A DNA stretch of 64,000 nt from the NCBI GenBank assembly GCA_020747065.1, contig JAGMVK010000005.1:62001-126000 (forward strand), written 5' to 3'. Source of the stretch: Cadophora sp. MPI-SDFR-AT-0126 (Eukaryota; Ascomycota; Leotiomycetes; Helotiales; Ploettnerulaceae). How positions within the stretch are numbered: position 1 is the first letter of the stretch; every line of letters starts with the position of its first letter. Below are positions 11,061 through 26,490 of the stretch, in pieces. The translations under genes and the position numbers were made by a program. The notes beneath the pieces are model-generated. The model saw nothing but the letters and a program-made list of their open reading frames with translations. It was not told the origin of the DNA and searched no databases.

Positions 11061-12907
11061 TCACTCTTTCTTCTCCACTTTCTCCTTCTTCCTAAATCTA
11101 CTCACCAACCTCCTCACCACCGCAGCAAGCTTTAACCTCACAGCCCTGACATCCCACTTCTCCGCCTCATCGACCCCCACAAATCTTCTCACCAACAAAT
11201 TAAAGATGAAGCCAAAACTCAGCGCCATGACGGTGCTCGTGAGGATGATGACGTTGTACGGCATACTGAAATCGGGGGTAGGGAGAGGTAAGAGCAATGT
11301 TGTGGTACGAATACTCACGTCGCCGATAGTGATGACGGCCGGCGCGATGTCGAACCCTCGATTCGCATCAGGTGGGTACTCGGTGTATCTGAGAATGGCC
11401 TTCTCGAAGTCATAGGTTAGGACCACTGTCGAGTTGGCTGGAATCAAGATCCGGACTTCGAGCTGCGTCCCGCGTTTGCGGTCGAGTGCTGGGCGGTAGT
11501 ACATTTCTTGGATGACGGATTTGTCTTGGCCGTTGATTTTGGCTTTCAGGGTGTGCAGGTAGAGCTTCATGAACCAGGGGAGTGACTCCATGTAGACGAA
11601 GTCGACGGATTCGGTGGGAGACGGGTTGGTGAGGATGGCTTGGACGCCACCGCGTTCTTGGCCGTAACCGATGAAGGACCGTTCTGCGTAGAGGAGGGGC
11701 TGATCGAGGGGTGACTTTTCGGAGATGTCTTGTTGGGGGAGGATGAGTTCGAAGTCGCCTTCGGTGTTGAGTTGGAAACATCGCTTGTAGCCTGAGGTGT
11801 CCTTGTGTTCCTGGACGCCCGGGGAGGTGTATACGTTGCGAGCGTGTGGTACATCTAGACAGACTGGGTCTATGCCGTCTGTTGCGAGGGGACAGGGCCC
11901 TCTCAGAGAATGCCCGAATATTTGGGACAGACTCCATTCTTCTTCTTGGGCTGAGGTGTCCAATGGGAAGCAGGTGTCGTGGGAGTTGTATGGTTTGGAT
12001 GTGTTACATTTGAGCTCTTCGTATGCGACTGGTCTGGGAATCGGATTGTCTTTGGTATGTCAGCTTGGAATCAGGACATGCTCATAAATAACATACCTCT
12101 TGGTCTTTTCGACCTCTGAATATCCAATACCATGTCAATAGTCTGCGTGATCTGCAATTGACATTCGCTCCCATCTGCAGGACAAATTGGCTGCACATCA
12201 ATTGACATGCTCTGCCAACTAGCATCGAACAACTTATGCCCATCCAGTAAACTCGAAATGCCCGCTTTGCCTTTACAGGGTAACAGCTTCAAAAAGGGGG
12301 TCAAGTTCTCCGTACACACCACTTCCCTAGGCAGAGTTCCATGCAGTAAATGTAAGTTCTCTGCTGTAGAGTTTGCATGGTTTCCAGCTGGTTGGAAAGA
12401 CATGACCGGCCTGATTGTTCTCGTCGAGTCGATAAAGTTTAGGGAGGCACAAAAGAGGCCAGACAGCGCATTCGTCAGAGTCAACCACCGTCCATCAGCC
12501 CTACCCCTGTCAGTAGATTCCCAACCAATTCTTTAGAATACACACTCTTCATCTGTCTCAGCTTCAACCCAAGCCCATAACTCTACACCCGTTCCTCCCT
12601 CTCTAGCCCCTCCCCAAGGTCTCGCCCCCCAACTCTCTGCATCCCATCTCCCCAGACTGAACCGCAGATGCAACTCTCTCGTATTGGCATGTTGTAGAAT
12701 CTGACCAAGCGATCTAGGAAAATATCTGAAGTTCTGCTGCTCGAAAGAGGCGAGTGTGGTATTGCTTTGAAAGTTGAAGGATGCGAGGAGAAGAGATGGA
12801 TGGAGAGGTCGCAGAACGAGTTGTTCGTGGTAATCGGATGCTTGGGAGGGTGAGGAATTAAGGAGGAGGATGCTGAGGATAAGCAGTAGAGACTGGAATT
12901 GACGCAT
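11061..12907 (-). CDS. GPI16: GPI transamidase subunit GPI16 / PIG-T
   Basis: Exons 12907-12546, 12506-12097 and 12049-11061 give 586 residues, near the 610 of yeast Gpi16. It is a subunit of the ER GPI transamidase, which replaces C-terminal propeptides with GPI anchors. The protein starts with a signal peptide (MRQFQSLLLILSILLLNSSPSQA), followed by a long luminal domain with the DYHEQLVLRPL start typical of the family, and ends with a membrane helix preceded by the strongly conserved PTPDFSMPYNVI motif and a basic cytoplasmic tail (RRLVSRFRKKEK). An apparent intron near 11320 (GTGAGT..TTTCAG) is rejected because it would delete that conserved motif and break frame. The second intron uses an AAAG acceptor. 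It shares a 266-bp upstream region with LUC7. Confidence 0.93.
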
Positions 12908-13173
12908 GGCTTCCAGCGCCAAAAATGGTATTGTTATGGACAGCGGCGCATTGAAGTGTTTACTTGGTGAGATTTACTTTAATGCCACCATGGAGTGCTG
13001 TAGCCGAGCTACAAGGAGACGCGCCGCCGCTCGCTGTTCCTGAGATTTTAGCGCGAGCCTTTCCAGGCGCGGCTGTGAATAAATTTCAGCCGCGCCTCGT
13101 CTTGTTCAACAACCACATCAGCAACCTCGTCGTCGCGCAACTCATCAACCAGACAGAGAATTGTTGAGGAAAT
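12908..13173. promoter_or_regulatory. Bidirectional promoter between GPI16 and LUC7
   Basis: The two start codons are 266 bp apart on opposite strands, so both promoters must lie here. The sequence carries GC-rich patches (GCGCCGCC, GCGCGAGCC, AGGCGCGGCTG and its near mirror CAGCCGCGCCT at about 13062-13099), which form a loose inverted repeat. No TATA box is clear. Confidence 0.55.
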
Positions 13174-14156
13174 ATGGCAGCAGAACAGAGAAAGCTGCTT
13201 GGTAAGTCTTGATTCTCATTTCATTTTGTTCCATCCCAATTCATTGCTGCTCCTCCCTACCTCTACAACCCTCCCCCTCACCTGCCAACATCTAACCCCC
13301 TCCAGAGCAGCTCATGGGAGCCAGCGCCTCCTCTCGCGCCGCCCAACTATCCATCACCGACCCCAAAGTCTGCCGATCCTTCCTCGCCGGCACCTGTCCG
13401 CACGACCTCTTCACAAACACCAAGCAAGACCTGGGACCCTGCCCAAAAGTACACTCAGAACCCCTCAAGACAGAGTACGAAGCCGCTTCAGAATCGCAGC
13501 GTCAGAAATGGGGCTTTGAGTACGACTACATGCGCGACCTGCAGAAGTACATCGACGAGTGCAACCGGCGGATCGACGTGGCGCAGCGCCGGCTGGAGAA
13601 GACGCCCGACGAGATCAGGCAGACGAACGCGCTGCTGAAGAACATCTCGGACCTGAGCAAGAGCATCGAGAGCGGGCTGATGGAGATCCAGGTCCTGGGC
13701 GAGCAGTCCGAGGTCTCGAGAGCGTACGAGGAGTTCTTCAGGATCCGGTCCGCGATGCAGCAGAAGGCTGATAAGGAGCGGGAGCTCAAGGCGCTGAGCG
13801 ATACGAGTGGGCCGTCTGGGCATCAGAAGTTGCAGGTGTGCGATGTGTGCGGGGCGTACTTGTCGAGGCTGGATAACGATAGGCGGTTGGCGGACCACTT
13901 TTATGGGAAGATGCACTTGGGGTATGCGCAGATGCGGAAGACGTTTGAGGCATTTCCGAAGGAGTTGAGGACGAGGAGGCCGATGGCTAGCACGAGTACG
14001 GATGAGGGAGATCATAGTCCTGCTGGGAGGGGGTTCGATGGTGGCTATGGGGATGGGGGATATGGTGGACGGGGAGGAGGGTATGGAGGGAGAGGTGGCG
14101 GAGGACGGGGTGGTGGGTTTAGAGGTAGGGGAAGAGGATTCAGAGGCGGATGGTAA
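13174..14156 (+). CDS. LUC7: U1 snRNP component LUC7
   Basis: Exons 13174-13201 and 13306-14156 give 292 residues. Luc7 is a U1 snRNP protein that helps 5' splice-site choice. The very short first exon (MAAEQRKLL) joins the conserved EQLMGA start. The first zinc finger is the CCCH type beginning VCRSFLAGTCPHDLF and ending CPKVH (residues ~30-60); a long coiled-coil region follows; the second, C2H2-type, finger is CDVCGAYLSRLDNDRRLADH..GKMH (residues ~175-205). The C-terminal ~50 residues are Gly/Arg-rich (RGGGYGGRGGGG), replacing the RS-like tail of animal homologues. High certainty from family-wide motifs. Confidence 0.95.
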
Positions 14157-14736
14157 CGAAAAACACGGCGTTTATGGATGGTTTTCTTTAGGCGTTCTGG
14201 ACGAGGTCAGAAGCTGTACTATACAATGTATGGGAATCCAATGCACTCATCAACAACTTTTCTAACATTACTCAAGCAAGATCGTCACGCTGGAATTCGG
14301 ACAATTATAATAAGTAGGAAGTGTACGGTTGAAGCTTTATTTCAGGCGTTCGGAAAAGAATCGAAAGCTGTACTATATACGAGTCCTTAATGCGATCTTT
14401 CCATACTTCTGATGCTGCTCACGTAACACAATATATCCTCCCTTCTTATCACCGTTCTCACGAGTTTGGCTGTAAATTTTTGTATTTTCAAGCGGGGAAG
14501 ATTTGATCACATATTGTGCTACTTATGTACGTGAGATCAATTACAGCCATCCGTTTGCAATTCTGTGGATTTTTGAGTAGAACATCATTCGAACTCAAAC
14601 TTTCCATTCCGACTTCAACAGCCCAGCATACCGGAACAGATCGATTACAGACTGTACGCACTTAACGATATGCCTCAATTCCAATACACTCATCCATTCG
14701 GCCCGCCCTCTTAAAGCACATACAACACCCATCCAT
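14157..14736. other. Spacer between convergent LUC7 and beta-galactosidase genes
   Basis: Two similar sentences of sequence (GGCGTTCTGGACGAGGTCAG.. near 14192 and GGCGTTCGGAAAAGAATCGAAAG near 14346, both followed by AGCTGTACTATA) suggest a small local duplication. No gene seen. Confidence 0.5.
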
Positions 14737-18159
<3,423 letters not shown>

Positions 18160-18739
18160 CAAGTGTAGTGTTGGCAGCCAGCTCCACGCTTGAGTTGCTT
18201 CACCTATCGGGGATGACGGGGGAACCGGGGGAGTCGGGGAAGGTTGGTGTCCCAGCTTTTATCCACAGCGGAGTGGCCTTGCTGCTAGGGGCTTGGCTCT
18301 CCCCCTCTTTTTTTTACCCCACCGAATCCAGACTGTTGGCTCCTCGTGATGGACAGAATCAAGGCGTTACAGCGATTTTGCATGCAAGTCGGATCCACTG
18401 CTAGTCTATTTGGTGTGTCTAATAAGAGTCGGAGTCGGTTTTCAGGCGGAAATCGGACGGCATAGAATGGGGTGCTACGGCAAGAAGACCGATGGTGGTT
18501 CCTGAGATTCTCAGAATATCCCGCTTAGGTTTAAGGCGCAATAACAAGCTGGAATACTGCTCTGTGATAGTAATGCCAGACTCGTCTGTTTATATATCAT
18601 ACATGATGGTATGGGATGAGGTGAAATGCTGTTGTTAAGAGTCGATACCCTGCCAGATCAGTCCATGTCAAAGACTTGTCGTTGGACTGAAGCGAGAGGG
18701 CATGGAAGGCCTTTGGCCAAGGCCCCATGTATCCTATCC

Positions 18740-18775
18740 TGCCCTACCCCCACCCTACCCTACCCTACCTACTCG
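18740..18775. repeat. CCCTA-rich microsatellite
   Basis: A short run of CCCTAC/CCCTA units (CTACCCCCACCCTACCC..). It resembles telomeric CCCTAA but the unit is five bases and only about four copies are present, so it is ordinary simple sequence in the promoter region. Confidence 0.6.
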
Positions 18776-18801
18776 TAAAAGGATAGCCACCAGTGTCTTC
18801 T

Positions 18802-18824
18802 GACTCGTGTTGTCAACACGAGTC
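18802..18824. promoter_or_regulatory. Perfect inverted repeat GACTCGTGTTG-T-CAACACGAGTC
   Basis: Two 11-bp arms are exact reverse complements around a single central T. The site lies 643 bp upstream of the beta-galactosidase ATG and about 1.0 kb upstream of the transporter ATG. A dimeric transcription factor site shared by the divergent pair is a reasonable reading; a chance palindrome of this length is unlikely. Confidence 0.5.
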
Positions 18825-19847
18825 GGCCAACTAGAATTTTCACTCTCCAATCTCCATCTCCATTCCCCACACCACACACATCCCACATCCCATCTTCTCC
18901 CCGCGGCCAACTCTTGCTTGGGAGAAAGATGGATGGAGCTTCAAGCTATTTGTTACTGTGAACATTATGAACATGTCCTATTATCACTGTTATGTCCTCA
19001 CTTTCGCGAGACCCTTCCTAATGACCCCTGGTCCAGCGCTTTCGTGCTTTTTCTCAAAGAACCGCTTGGGTTATTGAGTTTCTGCGAACCAACTTCATAA
19101 GGCACCGCTTGACGCCACATACTGAATAACAGCCACCAGCATGTAAAACATGCCTCGGTATATCTTCCATGTATCGGCCCGAGCAGCACTCCCCTGAATC
19201 GCCCGTCAGATGCCTGGTGATGCCAATATCCTTGAAGACAGCAATTGGCTACAGTGATTGAAGATGTCCAGGGACGCTTGCATTCAACTTACTTAGTTCT
19301 GACTAAGTAGCTTCAGGACTTCAACCTGTCCAGGATAGGCAAGATAAAAAAACCCAAGGGTTCATACAGGGTATTTTACTCCGGCGTCGAAGTCCCAATT
19401 GTCCAATACCATTACAGTACTTTCAGCCACAACTCCACATCCATCATCTCACCTCCTCGCCTCTACCACGTTGCTTTCGTCTCGCAAACCCAACACGCGC
19501 AAGCAATGCCAGAAGCCTAGGCGTTTCTTGGCCAGATCTCCGGGCTATTTGTATGGGGCGCTTGAGGGTTGGGCGGGGGCGTTGCTTGCACGCGGGGAGC
19601 GGAGAATGTCCGGAGGAGGAATGGTTCACCTTCAATTGCTGCGTGCCAGGCCCGGGCAATGTTCGGGGTCAAAGTGGCCGCAAGACGAGACCCTTGAGTC
19701 TGCATGCAAGGTATTGAGGAGATCAAAGTTAAATAGTAAGTGATCGACCCTCATTTTTCTACCATGCTCGAGGTCAAACTCAGGCTCAAGCGATCGCTTC
19801 CTTTCCTCTCTGTTTTGTTCGTTGATTGAGTTGGAACACTCCTCATC

Positions 19848-21776
19848 ATGTCTGCTCCTACCCCCAAGGATACTGCCGCTGAGCACTACGAGAGCACTGA
19901 TGCTCACAATGTCTCCAGTAACATCGACGAGAAGCTTGCATCAGGAAATGTCGTCCAGATCCAAGCTGCGTCGGTTGCTTTGGCTGCTGCCGTCGCTGCA
20001 CAGAAGCCATCTCTTTGGTCAAAGAGTATGTTGCAGCTCTACTTCATAATGGGCATCGGCTATTTAGTCTCAACCATGAACGGATTCGGTAAGTTTTGCT
20101 CCAGCAATCTCAATATCCTGAAGTATGCTAATGCTCTGTAGATTCCTCTCTTATGGGAAGTATCAACGCCATGGAGCCATACCTCGAAACATTCAAAATG
20201 GACACAGCAGGCTCCTCAACCGGTCTCGTCTTCATCATCTACAACCTTGGCCAGATCGCTGCTTTCCCATTCTGTGGATTCCTCGCAGATGGTTATGGTA
20301 GACGAATCTGTATCTTTGTCGGCTGCGCTATTGTCTTGATCGGTACTGCTGTCCAGGCTTCTGCTCATCAGAGAGGTCAATTTATGGGAGGCAGATTCGT
20401 ACTTGGATTTGGTGCTGCGCTTGCCTCGGCCGCTGGACCTGCTTACACCGTCGAATTGGCTCATCCTGCGTACAGAGGGACAATGGCTGGAATGTAAGGA
20501 TTGTTTTCTGTAACAATGGAACACATCACTGACGTGCTCAGGTACAACAACTTCTGGTGGTTGGGAAATATCCTAGCTGGATGGACGACCTACGGATCTA
20601 ACAAGTAAGTACTTATCTCATGTACTCATATACACCAGGGAAACCACTTCTAACACCGCCAGAAATCTCACCTCCTCATGGGCCTGGCGAATCCCCACCC
20701 TCGTCCAAGCCGGCCTCCCCTCCGTCGTCATGGTCCTTATAATGTTCTTCCCGGAATCACCTCGCTGGCTCATCGCCCAGGACCGTCGCGAAGAAGCCCT
20801 CGCCATATTCGCCAAGTACCACGGCGATGGTGATGAGAACTCGCCCGTAGTACAGCTGCAATACCATGAGGTTATCGATAACCTACATGCGACAAAGGAT
20901 GATAATCCGTGGTGGGATTTCAGGGAGTTGGTCAATACGAGGGCGGCGAGGTATAGGCTGTATATGGTTATTGGGATGAGTTTCTTCGGTCAGTGGTCGG
21001 GAAATAATGTTGTCTCTTATTTTATGGTTAGTTACTCTACTCCTTTCCCTTATTTGTTGACATTGTGATGATCTCGTTGAGATGTTGGGACGGGACAATG
21101 GAGAGGGAGAAGCGAGAAAAAAACAAAAGAACCAACCAACTGACTGATTGGCAATTTACAGCCCGCAATGATCGAAAACGCCGGTATCACAAACAAAAAC
21201 AAACAACTCCTCATTAACGCCATCAACCCAATCTTCTCCATGATGGGCGCTATCTACGGCGCCACGCTCCTCGACCGCCTGGGCCGACGCTTCATGATGC
21301 TCGCGGGCCTCTCGGGAGCCCTATTCTCCTACATCCTCCTCACAGCCTTCACCGCCTCATCCGAGCACAACGCATCCCTCTCCTACGGCGTCATCGTCTC
21401 CATCTTTCTCTTCGGCATAATATTCGCCTGGGGCTTCACCCCCCTACAAACCCTCTACGCCGTCGAGTGTCTCGAGAACCGCACTCGCGCCAAGGGATCC
21501 GGCCTCAACTTTTTGTTTCTGAATGTCGCGATGGTGGTGAACACGTATGGGATCAGCGTGGGCATCAAGGCGATTGGCTGGAAGTTGTATATTGTGTATA
21601 TTGGGTGGATATGTGTGGAGATTGTGACGATTTATTTCTTCTTTGTGGAGACTGCCGGGAAGACGCTGGAGGAGATGAGTGAGATTTTTAATGCGCGGAA
21701 TCCGAGGAAGGAGAGTACGAAAAAGACGAGGATTGAGGTTGATGAGAGTGGGAGGGTGGTGGGTGTTGATGCGTAG
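19848..21776 (+). CDS. MFS sugar transporter (lactose-permease-like)
   Basis: Exons 19848-20088, 20142-20493, 20542-20604, 20663-21026 and 21162-21776 give 544 residues. It is a 12-helix sugar porter of the plasma membrane. Family signatures are visible: DSSLMGSINAMEPY after helix 1, the loop 2-3 motif GFLADGYGRRICIFVG, the R-GFG-x-A segment (GRFVLGFGAALASAAGPAYTVE), PESPRWLIAQDRREEAL after helix 6, LLDRLGRRFMMLAG in loop 8-9 and ETAGKTLEEM after helix 12. This pattern is that of the Lac12/hexose-disaccharide branch of the sugar porters. The divergent GH2 beta-galactosidase makes lactose or another beta-galactoside the likely substrate (inference from context); a glucose, cellodextrin or galactose role is not excluded. 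Confidence 0.9.
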
Positions 21777-23037
21777 CCGGATTGTGTGGGATTGTAGTTG
21801 GGGAAGGGGAGGCGGAGTGAAGTGTTATCCGTTAGATATCTATGACATAGATATTGAAAGAAAACTTTCCACCGTATCGATTTATCGAACTGCAAATTAT
21901 CCTGCTCACGAATTCCTTCATTACATAAATGCAGAGACCCTGAAAATGCCTTTCCCTTCATCTCCTATACTCCAAAACAAAGTGAATTCTGACCAACCAT
22001 CCTATCTATCGCGCCCACAAAACCTCTCATCAAAGGCGTCGATCCCTGCTTTAGCTTTCCTAACATACACCTCGCACGACTGCTCGCATCCCTCGGTAAG
22101 TCGTTCGACCATGTTTGGAGCCGTTTTGAGATATTCAGCTAACTTCGAATACTGAGAGTTGTTGTGGAAGGCACTATTTAACGACGATTTAGTATTTGGG
22201 ATCTCAATCTACTTGTCTAGAGCCCTTCCATGACTTTGAGTGTCATACCTGTCTTTGAGAAAATATGGACAGTGTGGCTGGTGCACATTCGTTGGCTCTT
22301 GGGGTGGTGGTTTGGACTGGTCAGCCATGCTTAGGATGTGTTGTGTTTGAGATATTCGAGGAAGTACTCAGTACTTGGACGGTAAAAGTGGAGAAATTCG
22401 TGGAATAGACGAGGTTTTGTTTACTTTCAAGTCGATGGTGAAGTGCATCTTGATGGACTTCTACTTGGCTTAATATAGAGACGCAGAAACGCACAAGATC
22501 GTCCTCGCACAATAATTACAGACCTGTTTACCCCGATTGTACTTACTTTTAACTCTGCACGGAACGATGGAATCGCAGCGACGGATTTCGAGGTTTGGTG
22601 TTTTGGTAGTCACGTGCGAATTGCACATCGTGGAGTTTCGCGCGGTTGTGCAATAATCCCTGTCAGTGACTGAAACTCACTCAGCCTTGCAGACTTCCTT
22701 CCCTCTAGATAAACAGGTTATCGTGATCTTCACTTCCCAACTTAATCTTCATCGAATATCTGTGTATCTGTCTTGCTGTGAAATGCTTGACGACGAATCT
22801 AACATTGCCTACGAGGAATGCAGCCGAGCCCAAGATCGAGAGACGATTTTGGTTCCATCTGAGGAAACCAACGGACGTGGATATCGACGCCTGACTGCCC
22901 GAAAGAGTATCAGGCTGGATCCGACGGTAAACCTCGGAAACCACCAAGATTGAAGATCGATAGGGTATTTTGAGAGGTAGAACTCCTTGTAATTGCAATC
23001 AGCAGGACTTAGCTGACTTCGTCCTCAGCAGAACAAA
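21777..23037. other. Spacer upstream of the Rsc7-like fusion gene
   Basis: No separate gene. A possible extra first exon for the next gene lies at 22783-22928: it starts with ATG, ends before GTAAAC, and splicing to the CAG before AACAAAATG near 23032 would keep the frame. It would add about 50 residues. Confidence 0.45.
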
Positions 23038-26000
23038 ATGAGCAACAGAGAAAAGAGCCGTAGTCCGCGCGCTCCAATATACCCTCCTCACTTTCTCGAT
23101 TTGGATTATCTTTTCGAACATCCTGCGAGGACCATCAGGCTAAAGAAGCAAGGTGAACTGTCTGCAAAGGATGTCGAGCGCAAAGAGCAGGGCGATTTTG
23201 CTCGAGGCGATATATCATCCCAGCAAAGAGACTTTAATGATTTCAGATCATTTTTCGCTTCCCAGAAATCAAACACAAGTCCCACACAGAAGTTGCTCAC
23301 GACCATCGGATCTCATACCATTGATCTAATCGGACCGGCCGGCGATGAGTGTATCCCTGGAGAAATCGACCAGGAGGGCGAGAAAAAGGTCACTGCCACT
23401 GGCCAGCTACTAGACGGACGTGACTACAGAGTGAGAACCTTTCTCGTTCCCAAGAGGGGACAGACGCTTTTCATGTTAGCAAGAGAGTGCGCCAGGTTGC
23501 TAGGATACCAAGATTCGTATCGTTTATTCAACAATAACCGATCTCTATTCAGAATCATCACTACACCAGCTGAAAAGGATGACTTAATATTCCAAGAAAT
23601 CCTGCCCTTCAGTTACCGATCTCGCCAAGTAGCAATCGTCACGGCCAGATCTATGTTTCGCCAGTTTGGAAGCAGGGTTATCGTCAATGGACGACGTGTG
23701 AGGGATGATTACTGGGAAAACAAGGCCAGAAAACAGGGCTTCACTGAAGAGGATCTAGCAGGGGAGTGGATACCAGGCACTGTGCGAGCTAAGAATGCAG
23801 CATCAATAAGTAAAAGGTCGAAGTCGAAAAATGTCTCCTCGAGCATGGATCATCATGAGGACATAGTCTTTGCTAATCGACCTTGGGATACCAACCGCCG
23901 TGTTGCACCCTCAGATCTGATCCGGCGTGATCGTTTTACTTCAGTTGATGGGCTAGAGGCCTCTTCACGCTCTATTTTTGCACCCTCAGACTGGATTCAG
24001 GGGAGCCGACGGCCCGTTGAGAGCAACACATCTGAACGGTTTCGAGACAATTACCAACACCAAAAGGCATTTTGGAGCCAGGGGCCGGGACAACCGTCAA
24101 ATACCATTCTACATGTGGGTATATCCCAATCCGCAGGAAGTCATGAACAGGATTCGCACATCCCAGCACCTTCTCTAGACGCGACCATGGATCGGGGACT
24201 TAAGCATTCAACTTCCAAAGAGAAAACCCAAAAGGCGCTATCACCTCGGACCTCGACAGTCCACAGAGTGCCGATTCCAGTTCTAAGCCGGTCCACGGAC
24301 TTCGATACAGAGGATCTAAAGCTCCTTCCTGAGACTAAGGAGTTGATGATGATTCGAGAAAAGGTCACTGAGGAACAAGTACCACATGCGGAAATTGTGT
24401 CAGGCAAGATCACTTCGGCAAATTTCAGGGGAGTTCAGCCTCGGGCCTTTGAAGCAGAAACGCAACCTCGAATAAAATCCTTCCGATCAGGGTTCTCTTT
24501 CAGCGAAATTGAAATTCCAAAAGCTCGCTCAAGCTCGAATAATGGCCCGCCGTTGTCATATACCGAGATGACAACATTATCACACGAATCAGACGATGAG
24601 ACTGAGTACAGCACGGATGACATGAGTGAAAGTCTCTGCAGTCCAAAACAGTCGTCGGTCCAGCAAACCTGGCTTTCGGAGAACCAACTCAAACCTATCC
24701 TATCGTCGATAAGGCGAGGTATCATCGATCGCTTGATGGAAGCGTTCTGGGTTACATTCAATGATCATGCCGATACGCAGGGATCGAGTCATGCTCCCCA
24801 AGATACTCGAGACGAAATAGACGGTCACGTGTCATCTTCGAGAGTAGAGACTAACAGTGCCTCTCGTAGTCTCGAATCGGCTTCGGAAGTCGGGAGGGGG
24901 AAGCAGAAGAGAAGGAACCATGGCGACGATGACGATGAAGGAGACCCAGATAATCGACATCCCAAGAAACCAAAAGGCTTCTTGTTACCTCCAGACGACG
25001 CGACTGGCAAGCAGAAATTTGCATGTCCGTATCGCAAGAACCAACCACATAAATACAGAAGTAACACCAGACAATGGCGATCATGTGCTTTGACCCCCTT
25101 AGACACCGTGGCCAGAGTCAAGTAAGTTGCTCACATACTTCCAAAGTTTCACCAAGCTTGAAGATCATGCTTATCATTTATAGAGGCCACTTGTATAGAC
25201 ACCACATGATACATCTTTGTCAAAGATACAAAGAAGTCTTCGCCAACGAAGAAGCCGTTAAACTCCATCTTACAAGAGTGCAAGGCTGTGAACTTCGAGA
25301 CGTACCGGTTGGCGATGGTGTCACCAACGAAATGGTGGGACAGCTGAAGAGTAAGAGGAAGAGCCATCGGGGAGAGACTGAAGAAGATAGGTGGCAGAAA
25401 ATCTACGCGCTGCTCTTTCCTGGCGCATCGCCTCCATCGCCTTGTACGTAATGCTTCTTCATACCCGCTTATTCGTTCTGCCTATGGCTCGTCAGTATCC
25501 ACCTAACATAAAGTCACTAGACTTCGAGATACTGGATGACAGTTCCGAGCTGGAAGAATACTCTGAATACTGCCGCCGTGAGCTTCCTCTGGTTGTCCGA
25601 GCAGCAATCGAAGAAATCGCGAGGAGCGAAGTAGAACCGTTGGAAGAACGGCTAATGGGCCAACTTGACAACATTATACGCAGAGCGCAAGATCGTGTGT
25701 TTGCAAACTATCGTTCTGCTGTTGCTGATTGTGTCGCAGGGTCAAGCGGCATGGGGGATCACCAACAAAGCAACGCAGCTCCACTTAGCACGTCTGTAGC
25801 TCTCCAGTCCGGACAATCAAAAGGCTCTCTATCAACAGCATCTCCAGCTGTCGAACAAACAATGAGTCACATCCAAGCCCAGGCGGATGAAACCTCTTCA
25901 GATCCATCAATATCATCAAATCACAGCTCCACCACGGACAATCTCTTACCTCGTCTTTCGCATGAGTCCAACGAAGACGATTTTGAGGACTTCATCCATG

Positions 26001-26188
26001 TACCAAGGGCTTTGGGCATGCCTCAAATTCAGGATAGCGGGGCTATGCAGCTAGAAATGGAGTGGTTAAACGCGGATGAATCTTTTCTCTATCCTGGTAA
26101 TCTCGATCTTGACAAAGCATACGCTGGAGATTTCCAGGGAAACCACTTTGGTATCGCCGGCAGTCACTGGCCTCCGCTACCGCCGTGA
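23038..26188 (+). CDS. Rsc7/Swp82-like domain fused to a fungal C2H2-type module
   Basis: Exons 23038-25121, 25184-25443 and 25521-26188 give 1003 residues. Residues ~95-235 match the Rsc7/Swp82 subunit domain of RSC and SWI/SNF remodellers (LLDGRDYRVRTFLVPKRGQ, ECARLLGYQDSYRLF, EILPFSYRSRQVAIVTARS, FGSRVIVNGRRVRDDYW). A long Ser-rich disordered region follows. Residues ~660-735 are a fungal C2H2-like module (FACPYRKNQPHKY, then VKGHLYRHHM, LCQRYKEVF, LHLTRVQGC), in which the usual second cysteine of the CxRC pair is Tyr. The last ~260 residues are acidic with a predicted helix (EELPLVV-like RRELPLVVRAAIEEIARSE). Canonical Rsc7 proteins lack the C2H2 module, so this is an architectural novelty and may not be the core RSC subunit. 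An upstream exon is possible. Confidence 0.82.
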
Positions 26189-26490
26189 TGAATCGTATTT
26201 TGCAGGCACCCATGATATTAGAACCCCAATCATTCATGCAGGATATCCCATTCTATCAATAGATAAAGAAAGTGGGAGTAGATAAGAAATCAATCTACTG
26301 AACGGTCCATATATTAAACTCCTGCATCATTATCGATTCCCACTGATAAGATATAATTGGAGAATCCTGTAGTCGAATCAAAGCGAAGAAACTCAAAAGA
26401 CTATGCTCAAGATTATCTTCAACTCAAGTGTGTGTCTTTCTCGGCCTCAAAGTCATGCAATCTTTGAAATGGACGGATATGCGAGAACGA
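26189..26490. other. Short spacer between convergent genes
   Basis: AT-rich 3' flanks only; nothing else seen. Confidence 0.6.

Larger units (their letters stand above)
18160..19847. promoter_or_regulatory. Shared divergent promoter of the beta-galactosidase and sugar transporter genes
   Basis: The 1.69-kb region separates two start codons pointing away from each other. It holds a perfect 23-bp inverted repeat at 18802-18824, two copies of CGGCCAACT (18824 and 18902 areas), GAGTCGG repeats near 18427, and several matches to the CreA carbon-repressor core SYGGRG on either strand (for example CCGGGG near 18227, CCCCAC near 18749 and 18867, GCGGGG near 19594). Carbon regulation is an inference from these short, common motifs. 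No third gene is visible. Confidence 0.55.

Noticed and set aside
11267..11319. Canonical-looking intron in GPI16
   Set aside because: Its removal deletes the conserved PTPDFSMPYNVI motif and breaks the frame.
18740..18775. Interstitial telomere-like CCCTA repeat
   Set aside because: Unit is not the CCCTAA hexamer and there are only about four copies.
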